Below, in pieces: positions 1 through 7,735 of a DNA stretch of 44,917 nucleotides; position 1 is the first letter of the stretch, and every line of letters begins with the position of its first letter. A program made the position numbers and the translations under genes. Where the stretch lies: assembly GCA_027064135.1 (NCBI GenBank), contig JAMOQG010000081.1, forward strand, positions 1-44,917, read 5' to 3'. This stretch comes from Peptostreptococcaceae bacterium (GTDB lineage Bacteria; Bacillota; Clostridia; Peptostreptococcales; Acidaminobacteraceae). A model generated the notes under the pieces. The model searched no databases, was not told the origin of the DNA, and saw only the letters and a list, made by a program, of their open reading frames with translations.

Positions 1-108
1 TAGTATATCAAGTGGTGATTTTTTTGTATAACTTCCATTTCCGCACCCGCATAGCGGGTGGTTTTATGTTTCGCACGCTTCGCGAACTCAACTGACTAAA
101 GTCTACAA
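1..108. other. GC-richer intergenic palindromic segment, no gene seen
   Basis: No credible reading frame lies here. Base composition differs from the rest of the window. It contains a perfect 7-bp hairpin (CACCCGC at 44-50, ATA loop, GCGGGTG at 54-60) and a second short stem (TTCGC/GCGAA around 71-87). The first hairpin is followed on the plus strand only by a weak T tract (GTTTTAT), so it could end a gene that lies left of the window. It may also be a dispersed intergenic repeat, which one copy cannot show. Confidence 0.4.
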
Positions 109-131
109 TAAAAAAAACGACTTAAAGTCGC
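109..131 (-). terminator. Terminator of the his operon
   Basis: Reading the minus strand after the hisIE stop, a CGACT-TTA-AGTCG stem-loop is followed directly by an uninterrupted run of T. It is a short intrinsic terminator placed where the his transcript should end. Confidence 0.75.
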
Positions 132-139
132 TTTCTAAT

Positions 140-748
140 TTATTTAAATCTAGAATATAATTCCTTGTAAATATCATCTAAGTTAATGTTTTTCTGTGCT
201 AATAGTACCATTAAATGATAAATTAAATCCGCTGTTTCATAAATGAAATCTTCATCATCGCTATTTTTAGAAGCAATAACTACTTCGATAGCTTCTTCTC
301 CTACCTTTTGAGTAATTCTATCTAATCCTTCCTTAAATAATGATGTTGTATATGAATCTTTTGGCATATTTCTTTTTCTATCAATAATTATTTTTTCAAG
401 ATTAACTAAAATTTTTTTATAATCCATATTTTCTTTATCTTCTACAACATTATTAAAAAAACAAGATATTTTTCCAGTATGACATGTTGGTCCTTCTGGT
501 TTAACTAAAATTAGAAGTGTATCATTATCACAATCATATTTAAATGATTTCAAATTCAAATAATTTTCACTTGTTTCTCCTTTTGTCCAAAGCTTATTTC
601 TTGATCTAGAATAAAAAGTAACTTTCTTTGTTTTCAAAGTAATTTCTATTGATTCTTCATTCATATATCCAAGCATCAATACTTCAAGCGTATCAGCATC
701 TTGAATAATTGCTGGTATTAATCCTTTTTCATTATAAGTTAAATTCAT
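140..748 (-). CDS. hisIE: Bifunctional phosphoribosyl-AMP cyclohydrolase / phosphoribosyl-ATP pyrophosphatase
   Basis: This cytoplasmic enzyme catalyses steps 2 and 3 of histidine synthesis: it removes pyrophosphate from PR-ATP, then opens the purine ring of PR-AMP. The N-terminal cyclohydrolase half (about 1-105) shows YDCDND at 71-76 and GPTCHTG at 86-92, which hold the metal-binding Asp and Cys residues. The C-terminal MazG-like half (about 112-202) has the GEEAIE helix near 150-155 expected of the pyrophosphatase. The 202-residue length is normal for the fused form. Its ATG overlaps the hisF stop (TAATG), so translation is probably coupled. It is the last gene of the operon and is followed by a terminator. 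Confidence 0.96.
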   Translation of the reverse strand: MNLTYNEKGLIPAIIQDADTLEVLMLGYMNEESIEITLKTKKVTFYSRSRNKLWTKGETSENYLNLKSFKYDCDNDTLLILVKPEGPTCHTGKISCFFNNVVEDKENMDYKKILVNLEKIIIDRKRNMPKDSYTTSLFKEGLDRITQKVGEEAIEVVIASKNSDDEDFIYETADLIYHLMVLLAQKNINLDDIYKELYSRFK

Positions 749-1503
749 TATAACCTCACTTTAATATCATTTAATTTTAAATATTCTTTTAATTTTTTTA
801 TTTCAATTTCTTTATTATGAAAAACACTTGCAGCTAATGCTGCATCAACATCAGTATTCTTAAATACATTTAAAAAATGTTCCATATTTCCTGCTCCACC
901 TGATGCTATTACTGGAATCGATAAATTCTCACAAAGAGTCTTAATTATATTCTCACTAAAACCATTTTTTTCACCATCTGAATTTATTGAATTTAGTACA
1001 ATTTCTCCAGCTCCAAGTTTTTCTCCAATTATAGCCCAAGTAAGTACATCCATATTTTCATTTTTTCTGCCACCTTTTGAATAAACCATCCATTTTCCGT
1101 TTTCAAATTTAGCATCTATGCTTAATACAACACATTGTTTTCCAAATTTTTTACTTGCTATCATTATAAGTTCCGGAGTTCTAATTGCTGAAGAATTGAT
1201 TGAAACTTTATCAGCACCTGATTGAAGTGCTTTATCAAAATCTTCAATCGAGTTAATCCCTCCACCTATTGTAAATGGAATATTAATCTCTTTAGCAACT
1301 TCTTTTGCTAAATCAAAAACAGTTTTTCTATTTTCATTTGATGCTGAAATATCATAAAATACCAATTCATCTGCTAAACTATTAGCATAATATTTTGCCA
1401 TAACAACAGGATCTTCAATTATATTTAAATTTTCAAATTGTTTTCCTTTTACAACTTTTCCATCTTTTACATCTAAACACGGAACTATTCTTTTAGTTAT
1501 CAT
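748..1503 (-). CDS. hisF: Imidazole glycerol phosphate synthase, cyclase subunit
   Basis: HisF is a TIM barrel that takes ammonia from HisH and converts PRFAR to IGP and AICAR. The catalytic Asp residues are visible: Asp11 in CLDVKDG and Asp130 in SIDAK. The phosphate-binding loops GGGI and ASGGAG are present. I chose the ATG at 1503 (MITKR) over a longer frame because family members begin this way and because that ATG overlaps the hisA stop as ATGA. The resulting 251 residues match the family. HisF and HisH form the synthase complex; hisA separates the two genes, as in most bacterial his operons. Confidence 0.96.
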   Translation of the reverse strand: MITKRIVPCLDVKDGKVVKGKQFENLNIIEDPVVMAKYYANSLADELVFYDISASNENRKTVFDLAKEVAKEINIPFTIGGGINSIEDFDKALQSGADKVSINSSAIRTPELIMIASKKFGKQCVVLSIDAKFENGKWMVYSKGGRKNENMDVLTWAIIGEKLGAGEIVLNSINSDGEKNGFSENIIKTLCENLSIPVIASGGAGNMEHFLNVFKNTDVDAALAASVFHNKEIEIKKLKEYLKLNDIKVRL

Positions 1504-2204
1504 TTTACCCACTCCAAAAGATTCAATTTATTTTCATAAATTGCTTTACCCACTATTACATTTTCAATACCTATTTCTTTTAATTTCAAAATATCTTCTT
1601 TACTTCCTACTCCACCAGAAGCAATTAAATTAATATCAAACTTTCCCATTATTTTTTTATAAAGTAATACATTTGACCCCTTCAATGTTCCATCTTTTGA
1701 AACATCAGTAACAATAAAATTTTTAAGTCCCATATCTGTAAACTCAGATAATTTTTCAAAAATATTCATTTGAGAATTTTCTTCCCATCCTTTAATTAAA
1801 ACAGATTCATTCATTACATCAAGACCCACAATAATATTTTCTTTATAATCTTTTACAATTCTATTAAATATTTCTCTATTTTTAATGGCCATTGTTCCTA
1901 TTATTATTTTATCTATACCTAAATCAATTATTTCTTTTGCTTTTTCATAATCTCTAATTCCACCACCATACTCGATTTTAAAATTAGTACTTTCTTTTAT
2001 TTCCTTAATAACATTTAAATTTATAAAATCTCCAGTAAATGCTGCATCAAGATCTACAATATGAATATTTGTAAATCCATATTCTTCAAATTTCTTTGCT
2101 GCATCTAAAGGGTTTTCATAATAAATAGTTTCACTATCTGCTTTTCCTTTATAAAGTCTAACGCATTTCTGATTTTTTATGTCTATTGCAGGAATAATAT
2201 TCAT
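1500..2204 (-). CDS. hisA: ProFAR isomerase (HisA)
   Basis: HisA catalyses the Amadori rearrangement of ProFAR to PRFAR. It is a half-barrel-repeat TIM protein related to HisF. Asp8 in PAIDIK and Asp129 in VGLDV are the expected acid/base pair. GGGIR near 80-85 and ASGGVG near 195-200 bind the two phosphates. The length of 234 residues is slightly short but within family range. Its TGA overlaps the hisF ATG. A Trp-biosynthetic dual role (PriA) is an actinobacterial feature and is not suggested here. Confidence 0.96.
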   Translation of the reverse strand: MNIIPAIDIKNQKCVRLYKGKADSETIYYENPLDAAKKFEEYGFTNIHIVDLDAAFTGDFINLNVIKEIKESTNFKIEYGGGIRDYEKAKEIIDLGIDKIIIGTMAIKNREIFNRIVKDYKENIIVGLDVMNESVLIKGWEENSQMNIFEKLSEFTDMGLKNFIVTDVSKDGTLKGSNVLLYKKIMGKFDINLIASGGVGSKEDILKLKEIGIENVIVGKAIYENKLNLLEWVK

Positions 2205-2215
2205 TTCATTTCCTC

Positions 2216-2821
2216 CTATATAAATTCTTTAATTATATTTTCTAATATTTTCAAACCAACTTTACTACTTTTTTCAGGATGAAATTGAATACCAATTAAA
2301 TTATCCTTTAAAATAATTCCAGGAACTTTTACTTCATAATCAGAATACAATATTAAGTTTTCGTTATTATACTCAGTTAAATAATATGAATGCACATAAT
2401 AAGCATAGTTTTCTTTATTAAATCCTTTTGTTAAAAAAGATTTCTTATTAACAATAAGTTCATTCCATCCCATATGAGGAGATTTTAATTTAATATCAAA
2501 TTCCTTAAAAACACCTTTAAAATATCCTAAACCTTCACAATATCCATCTTCATAACTTGCTTCAAACATCACTTGCATTCCCAAGCAAATACCCACAATA
2601 AGTTTATTTGCATTTTTTCTTTTATTTAAAGCATCAATTAAATTATTATTTTTTAAATTTTCCATTGCGGCTTTAAAAGCTCCAACTCCAGGAAGAAAAA
2701 CAATATCTGCGTTTATTATTTCATCAGTGTCTGAACTTATTTTTGATTCATAACCAATTTTCTTAATTGCATTTTTCAAATTATATACATTACCAAGCCC
2801 GTAATCTAATATCAATATCAT
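2216..2821 (-). CDS. hisH: Imidazole glycerol phosphate synthase, glutaminase subunit
   Basis: HisH is a class I glutamine amidotransferase that hydrolyses glutamine and passes ammonia through the HisF barrel. The triad is complete: Cys79 in GICLGMQ, His181 and Glu183 in QFHPEKS. The oxyanion region LPGVGAF (about 43-49) is intact. The 201-residue length is typical. The start is backed by AGGAGG a few bases upstream, which overlaps the end of hisB. Confidence 0.96.
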   Translation of the reverse strand: MILILDYGLGNVYNLKNAIKKIGYESKISSDTDEIINADIVFLPGVGAFKAAMENLKNNNLIDALNKRKNANKLIVGICLGMQVMFEASYEDGYCEGLGYFKGVFKEFDIKLKSPHMGWNELIVNKKSFLTKGFNKENYAYYVHSYYLTEYNNENLILYSDYEVKVPGIILKDNLIGIQFHPEKSSKVGLKILENIIKEFI

Positions 2822-2822
2822 T

Positions 2823-3404
2823 CTATCCTCCTATTGTCCCTTTTGTTGAAAGTAATTCATCATTCACATTTAAAGCTATCTTTAATGCAAGACCTAACGA
2901 TTTGAAAATATTTTCAATAATGTGGTGTGCATTTTCTCCTGAAAGTTTCTTAATATGTAGATTAATCATTGCATTATAAGTCATTTTCATAAAAAACTCT
3001 TTAAAGTTTTCTACTTCAATATTACCAACATAATTATTTTCAATATCTACATCATAACTAAAATAACTTCTCCCACTTAAATCAACTGCTAAAAGAATTA
3101 ATGAATCATCCATGGGAATAATATTTGAAGCAAAACGTTCTATTTTCGTATTTTCATCAATTCTTTGTCTAATTGATTTCCCAAGTACTATCCCTATATC
3201 TTCAATTAAATGATGAGAATCTACATATAAATCACCTTTCGCTTTAATAGTAAAATCAATATCTGCATACCTCGCAAAAGTATTTAACATATGATCGAGA
3301 AAACCAAGTCCTGTATCAATTGAAGCATTATAACTTTTATCATAATCAATTGTTAATTGAATATCTGTTTCATTAGTTTTCCTATTTATTATAACTTCAC
3401 CCAT
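2823..3404 (-). CDS. hisB: Imidazoleglycerol-phosphate dehydratase
   Basis: HisB is a manganese enzyme that dehydrates IGP to imidazole acetol phosphate. It is the monofunctional form (193 residues), with no HisN phosphatase fusion. Metal-binding motifs are seen as FLDHML, DSHHLIED and AHHIIEN. I place the start at the ATG giving MGEVIINRK, which matches how homologues begin. An ATG four codons upstream sits directly against AAGG with no spacing and is less likely. The gene overlaps the 3' end of hisC by 8 bases. Confidence 0.95.
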   Translation of the reverse strand: MGEVIINRKTNETDIQLTIDYDKSYNASIDTGLGFLDHMLNTFARYADIDFTIKAKGDLYVDSHHLIEDIGIVLGKSIRQRIDENTKIERFASNIIPMDDSLILLAVDLSGRSYFSYDVDIENNYVGNIEVENFKEFFMKMTYNAMINLHIKKLSGENAHHIIENIFKSLGLALKIALNVNDELLSTKGTIGG

Positions 3405-4380
3405 TTCCAACCACATCCTTTAAAATAGAAAGCAATTTATCATTTTCCTCTCTATTTCCTATATTAAACCTTATATATGAAACAAGATATTCATCGTTAA
3501 ACGTTCTAACAAAAATTTTATTTTCTTTTAAAGCTTTTAAAACTCCATTATTATTAATAGTTTTTATTAAAATAAAATTTGATTCGCTATTTAAATATTC
3601 AATATTTATCTTCTTTAATTCTTTAATTATTCTTTGCTTTTCATTTAAAATATTTTCAACATATTTTTTAGTATCAATTAATTTTAAAGTTTCAGTTGCA
3701 ATAAATTGACTTATTCCACTAATGTTATATGGCATTCTATATTCATTTAAAAAATCAATATTTTTTTCACTTGTTAATCCATATCCAACTCTTAATGACG
3801 CTAATCCATATGCTTTTGAAAGAGTCCTCATAATTATTAAATTTTCATACTTATTTAATAATTTTATATTTGTTTTACCTGAAAATTCTATATACGCTTC
3901 ATCTACAATAACCATATTATTTGAAGTATTTAATACTTCTTCGATAAATTCTTCTTTTAAAAGCTCTCCTGTTGGATTATTAGGAGAACAAAGAAATATT
4001 ATTTTTGGATTATACTCCTTAATCTTTTGAATAAATACATCTTTATCAACTTTTAAATTTTTCTTTGGTTTAACTCCAATAAAATTTCTGCCAAGATAAT
4101 TTGATATTTTTTCATATTCTGAAAAAGTTGGAATATGTGAAAGAATATTTTCATTTTCTTTTGAATATGCAAGTAAAATAAGTTGTATTAATTCATCAGA
4201 TCCATTTGTTGGAATAATATTTTCAACTTTTCTATTTGTTATTCTTGATAATTCACTTTTTAATTTTTTATAATCTAAATCCGGATACCGGTTATAATCA
4301 AAAGAAAATAATAATTCATTGATTAAATTTCTATCAACAGTATTAAATGGATTTTCATTTGCATTTAGGTATATATTCAT
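3397..4380 (-). CDS. hisC: Histidinol-phosphate aminotransferase
   Basis: HisC is a PLP-dependent class I/II aminotransferase that converts imidazole acetol phosphate to histidinol phosphate using glutamate. The Schiff-base lysine is Lys189 in LSKAYGL. SPNNPTG (about 132-138) and the Arg of SLRVGY are also diagnostic. It has 327 residues and begins right at LNANENPF, so it lacks the short N-terminal extension of many homologues. Its ATG overlaps the hisD stop as ATGA, which supports this start. Confidence 0.95.
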   Translation of the reverse strand: MNIYLNANENPFNTVDRNLINELLFSFDYNRYPDLDYKKLKSELSRITNRKVENIIPTNGSDELIQLILLAYSKENENILSHIPTFSEYEKISNYLGRNFIGVKPKKNLKVDKDVFIQKIKEYNPKIIFLCSPNNPTGELLKEEFIEEVLNTSNNMVIVDEAYIEFSGKTNIKLLNKYENLIIMRTLSKAYGLASLRVGYGLTSEKNIDFLNEYRMPYNISGISQFIATETLKLIDTKKYVENILNEKQRIIKELKKINIEYLNSESNFILIKTINNNGVLKALKENKIFVRTFNDEYLVSYIRFNIGNREENDKLLSILKDVVGNG

Positions 4381-5648
4381 CTCATTCTCTCCTTTATACT
4401 ATTTGCATGTTCAAAAAGATTTTCAGTTTCCGCAAATTTTGAAATATACTTCCAATTTTCAGTAAAATCATCTTTTGAGTACTTAATATAACTACTTCTT
4501 TTTAAAAAATCATAAACACCCAATGGTGATGAAAATTTTGCTGTACCACTAGTAGGTAATGTATGATTTGGTCCTGCAAAATAATCGCCTACTGGTTCAG
4601 GAGAATATTCTCCAATAAATATACTTCCTGCATTTGTAATTTTATTAAGTTTCTCCATAGGATTCTTTATAAGTAATTCAAGATGTTCTGGAGCAATGTA
4701 ATTTGAAATTTTAAACATTTCATCAACATCTTCAACTTTAAAAATTAAAAGATTATTATTTATACAAATTTTTAATATTTCTTTTCTTTTAGATTCATCA
4801 ATATACTTTTCTACAAACTTCAATGTTTCAATTATTATTTTTTCAGAATTTGTAATAAGATATGGTTTTGCATTTTCATCATGTTCAGCTTGACTTAATA
4901 AATCGCGAGCAATGTATTTAGGATTTGACTCTTCATCAGCTAAAATTAAAATTTCTGATGGTCCTGCTATCATATCAATATCTACTATTCCGAATACTTG
5001 TCTTTTAGCTTCAGCAACATAAATATTTCCCGGGCCAACTATTTTATTAACAGCTTTAATTGTTTTGGTTCCATAAGCTACTGCTGCAACTGCCTGTGCA
5101 CCACCAATTTTATAAATTTCATTTATATTAAGTAAATCTGCAGCTACAAGAATATTTGAATTAACTTTTCCAAATTTATCAGGTGGTGTAATAATTACTA
5201 TTTCTTTTACTCCAGCAATTTTCGCAGGAATTACATTCATTAAAACAGTTGATGGGTAAATTGCTTTCCCTCCAGGAATATAGACTGCAACCCTTTCAAT
5301 CGGAGTTGTAATTTGTCCTATTACTGAATTATTCTTAGTATTATATTGAAAATCATTAACCGTTTGATTTTTATGAAATTTTTCAATATTATAAATAGCT
5401 TTTTTTAATATTTCAATGAATTCTTCACTTACATCTTTATAACTGTCCTTAATTTCATTAATAGTAACTCTAAAATTACTAATATCTACATTATCAAATT
5501 TTTTAGTATAGTTTATTAATGCTTTATCACCATTTACTTTAATATCTTTAATTACTTCAGATACAACTTCCTTTATCTCAGAAATATTATTATCTTCTAA
5601 AGAAATATATTTTTTGAAATCTTCTTTTTTCACATCTATAATTTTCAT
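4377..5648 (-). CDS. hisD: Histidinol dehydrogenase
   Basis: HisD is a zinc and NAD dependent enzyme that performs the last two oxidations, histidinol to histidinal to histidine. Family signatures are clear: VGPGNIYVAEAKR, IDMIAGPSEILI, LLSQAEHDENA (Glu/His zinc and catalytic region), NYIAPEHLEL, and AGPNHTLPTSG near the C terminus. The 423-residue length is standard. It follows hisG by 12 bases and overlaps hisC by 4. Confidence 0.97.
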   Translation of the reverse strand: MKIIDVKKEDFKKYISLEDNNISEIKEVVSEVIKDIKVNGDKALINYTKKFDNVDISNFRVTINEIKDSYKDVSEEFIEILKKAIYNIEKFHKNQTVNDFQYNTKNNSVIGQITTPIERVAVYIPGGKAIYPSTVLMNVIPAKIAGVKEIVIITPPDKFGKVNSNILVAADLLNINEIYKIGGAQAVAAVAYGTKTIKAVNKIVGPGNIYVAEAKRQVFGIVDIDMIAGPSEILILADEESNPKYIARDLLSQAEHDENAKPYLITNSEKIIIETLKFVEKYIDESKRKEILKICINNNLLIFKVEDVDEMFKISNYIAPEHLELLIKNPMEKLNKITNAGSIFIGEYSPEPVGDYFAGPNHTLPTSGTAKFSSPLGVYDFLKRSSYIKYSKDDFTENWKYISKFAETENLFEHANSIKERMR

Positions 5649-5660
5649 TTTTTCTCCTTA

Positions 5661-6266
5661 TCAAGAAATTTTATTAATAAATTCTGTAATAATATCTGTT
5701 TTAGTTTTATATGAAACTTTATTAGCAATTACTTTAGAATAAATTTTCTTAAAATGCTCATTTACTTCAAGCCCATTTTCTTTTAAAGTATTCCCTGTTT
5801 CAACTATATCCAAAATACAATCACTGATATTAATTAAAGGTCCAAGCTCTACCGAGCCATTTAATTTAATCACTTCTCCATTTAACTTCTTAAATTTAAG
5901 ATACTCATTTGCCTGCTTAGGATATTTTGTAGCAATTTTTAAATAATCCATTTCTTTAATTTTAGAATTTTTCATTGATGCTATACATAAATCACAAACA
6001 CCTATTTCAAGATTTAAAAGTTCATAAAAAAGATCATCAAATTCATCGATTATATCTTTACCAACAATTCCTAAATCTGCAAATGCATTGTTCACATAAA
6101 GCGGTACATCTATCGCCTTAACTATTATTAAATTAATTGAATTATCCAAATCTTTAATTACAAGCTTTCTTGTTTTTTCATCTTTAAATCTATAACCTGA
6201 TGATTTCAATAAACTTAAGAAATCTTCATATACTCTGCCTTTAGAAACCGCTATTTTTAATGTCAT
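5661..6266 (-). CDS. hisG: ATP phosphoribosyltransferase catalytic subunit, short form
   Basis: HisG commits PRPP and ATP to histidine synthesis. At 201 residues it is the short form, lacking the C-terminal allosteric domain; such enzymes work as an octamer with HisZ, encoded just upstream. The N-terminal SKGRVYEDFL, the ADLGIVGKD segment and the PRPP loop region DIVETGNTLKENGL are all present. Its ATG overlaps the hisZ stop (TAATG), in keeping with stoichiometric production of the two subunits. Confidence 0.95.
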   Translation of the reverse strand: MTLKIAVSKGRVYEDFLSLLKSSGYRFKDEKTRKLVIKDLDNSINLIIVKAIDVPLYVNNAFADLGIVGKDIIDEFDDLFYELLNLEIGVCDLCIASMKNSKIKEMDYLKIATKYPKQANEYLKFKKLNGEVIKLNGSVELGPLINISDCILDIVETGNTLKENGLEVNEHFKKIYSKVIANKVSYKTKTDIITEFINKIS

Positions 6267-7435
6267 TAGTGAATCGACTCCAATTTTGTTGAATTTATTC
6301 CCTCAATAAATTCGTTATAGCTTTTTTTATAAACTTCATTAGTGTTTTTACTTATAATATTTACCAAATCATTTTGAATACTTAAAATAAATGCACTATT
6401 TATATTTTTTATAACATCATACTCTAATTCGTTTTCCATTAAATTTACATTTAAACCATTTTCTCTTAAAGCTGTAGCTAAATAAAGAGCTTTTTCATTG
6501 TTAGAACTGTTTGTAATCACTGTATAGTCATTTTTTGCTAAATTATAATTTGTCATTTTTATCACTCCTATTAAATTTAATATATTGAATGAAAAGCCTA
6601 CACCCTGCTTATCATTATTGTTATATCTTCCACCTTGCAATATTTTTTTACCATAATCCCTTATATATGAATTAAATATCATACCGTCATAATATGAGTA
6701 TTTATTTGTTAAACTCAAATCAATTTTTAACTTCTTAATATCAATTTTGTAAATAAGAAGTATTTTTTTTAACTTAGTTAGATAATCAATTATTGGTTTA
6801 AGTTCACTAATATTTAATTCAGTTGCATTTTTTAAAATTGACTCATAATCTCCAAATAGTTTTGAAAGTACTATAAGTGCATTTTTATTTTCATTAGATA
6901 TATCTAATTCATTTAAAATTTTTTCAATTTTTTGAATATTTTTGTTATGAATCGCATTATTTAGTCTGATTTTCTCGCTTCTACTTATTCCATCACTATT
7001 TAGAAGTTTTTCAATAAAATGAGTATGCCCGATTTCTATTGTAAAATCATCTAAATTCAAATTCTTTAAAAGTTCGTTTGCTATAATAATTATTTCAGCA
7101 TCTGCTATAACTGATTCTTCACAAAAATTCTCAACTCCTCCTTTAAGATTCTCAATTGACTTATCCCATGAAAATGTATTAGTTAAATAATATATTTTTT
7201 CATTTAATATTTTTGAATCAAATAAACTAATTGTTGGATCTTCATGTAAAATATTTACTTCCCCTTCAAAATCAATAATTTTCACAAGTGATGATTTTGT
7301 GTTTTTATAATAATCAATAGAAGCTTCCATACTTGAAACAGATTTTGGAAATATTTTTTTAAATCCAAATTGTTTAGAAATTTTAGAAAATTTTTCATCG
7401 ATATAGTTAATTTCTTCTAAATTTAAATATTGCAT
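6266..7435 (-). CDS. hisZ: ATP phosphoribosyltransferase regulatory subunit
   Basis: HisZ is a catalytically inactive paralogue of histidyl-tRNA synthetase that activates short HisG and gives it histidine feedback sensitivity. Class II synthetase-like blocks can be traced (FEGEVNILHEDPT near the N terminus, GGRYNN in the C-terminal third), without an anticodon-binding domain. The start is the ATG at 7435 (MQYLNLEE), preceded by AGGAG at 5-base spacing. An upstream in-frame TTG would lie before that site. The N-terminal region is divergent, as is usual in this family. It is the first structural gene after the attenuator. Confidence 0.9.
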   Translation of the reverse strand: MQYLNLEEINYIDEKFSKISKQFGFKKIFPKSVSSMEASIDYYKNTKSSLVKIIDFEGEVNILHEDPTISLFDSKILNEKIYYLTNTFSWDKSIENLKGGVENFCEESVIADAEIIIIANELLKNLNLDDFTIEIGHTHFIEKLLNSDGISRSEKIRLNNAIHNKNIQKIEKILNELDISNENKNALIVLSKLFGDYESILKNATELNISELKPIIDYLTKLKKILLIYKIDIKKLKIDLSLTNKYSYYDGMIFNSYIRDYGKKILQGGRYNNNDKQGVGFSFNILNLIGVIKMTNYNLAKNDYTVITNSSNNEKALYLATALRENGLNVNLMENELEYDVIKNINSAFILSIQNDLVNIISKNTNEVYKKSYNEFIEGINSTKLESIH

Positions 7436-7448
7436 ATTCTCTCCTCTC

Positions 7449-7490
7449 AAAAAACAAAATAGCCATCTAGGTAAACACCTAGATGGCTAT
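7449..7490 (-). terminator. Attenuator terminator before hisZ
   Basis: Perfect 14-bp stem (ATAGCCATCTAGGT, GTTT loop, ACCTAGATGGCTAT) followed on the minus strand by TTTGTTTTTT. It lies between the His-rich leader peptide and the hisZ ribosome site, so read-through is needed for any his gene to be expressed. This is the decision hairpin of an attenuation system. Confidence 0.93.
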
Positions 7491-7522
7491 AATTATAAGA
7501 ATAATTATTATATCATCATCAG

Positions 7523-7557
7523 ATGCGAACCCTGGTCAATACAAACAGAGCTCGCAT
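7523..7557 (-). promoter_or_regulatory. 12-bp leader hairpin in the his attenuator
   Basis: On the minus strand AUGCGAGCUCUG (7557-7546) pairs with CAGGGUUCGCAU (7534-7523) across an 11-base loop, including G-U wobbles. It lies between the leader-peptide stop and the terminator, where pause or preemptor hairpins sit in known his/trp attenuators. Part of its 3' arm (GACCAG) can instead pair with CUGGUU just after the leader stop (7580-7575), so alternative folds exist. Confidence 0.75.
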
Positions 7558-7581
7558 TTGAAATAAAATCAAACAACCAGC

Positions 7582-7635
7582 TCACTTCTTATGATGATGA
7601 TGTAATTGTAAAAAACTTAAAATTAATTTAAACAT
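7582..7635 (-). CDS. hisL: His operon leader peptide with four tandem His codons
   Basis: A 17-codon frame reads MFKLILSFLQLHHHHKK and stops with TGA. All four His codons are CAT, at 7602-7591. The ATG at 7635 is preceded by AAAGGA at 9-base spacing and lies about 30 bases after the predicted transcription start. Translation through the His codons would sense charged tRNA-His; stalling there would change pairing of the downstream leader and decide whether the terminator at 7449-7490 forms. The peptide itself probably has no other role. The gene is assigned from architecture and position, not homology. Confidence 0.88.
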   Translation of the reverse strand: MFKLILSFLQLHHHHKK

Positions 7636-7672
7636 AATAACCATTCCTTTTATTTTTAATTTATTGTAACAT

Positions 7673-7701
7673 ATACTATCAGTATATAATTAACATGTCA
7701 A
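7673..7701 (-). promoter_or_regulatory. Sigma-A promoter of the his operon
   Basis: On the minus strand a perfect -35 TTGACA (7701-7696), a 17-base spacer and -10 TAGTAT (7678-7673). Predicted start is near 7666, giving a leader of roughly 215 bases ending in the attenuator. No separate operator is evident. Confidence 0.85.
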
Positions 7702-7735
7702 GAATTTTCTGAATATTTCGTATTTACCCACACAT

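Noticed and set aside
44-68. Strong plus-strand terminator at the left edge
   Set aside because: The 7-bp stem is good but the T tract is weak and no plus-strand gene is visible before it, so it is reported only as a palindrome.
3722-4030. Plus-strand frame opposite hisC
   Set aside because: It is antisense to a well-conserved enzyme, has no ribosome site, and its composition is what is expected from the complementary strand of AT-rich coding DNA. Similar frames opposite other genes were rejected for the same reason.
7512-7536. tRNA-like T-loop (GGGTTCGCAT) in the his leader
   Set aside because: The short resemblance to a T-arm lacks the matching 3' stem, acceptor and anticodon arms, and the bases belong to the 12-bp hairpin.
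7449-7700. His T-box riboswitch upstream of hisZ
   Set aside because: A terminator is present, as in T-boxes, but the conserved UGGNACC core and the stem I landmarks are absent and a translated His-rich leader explains the region better.
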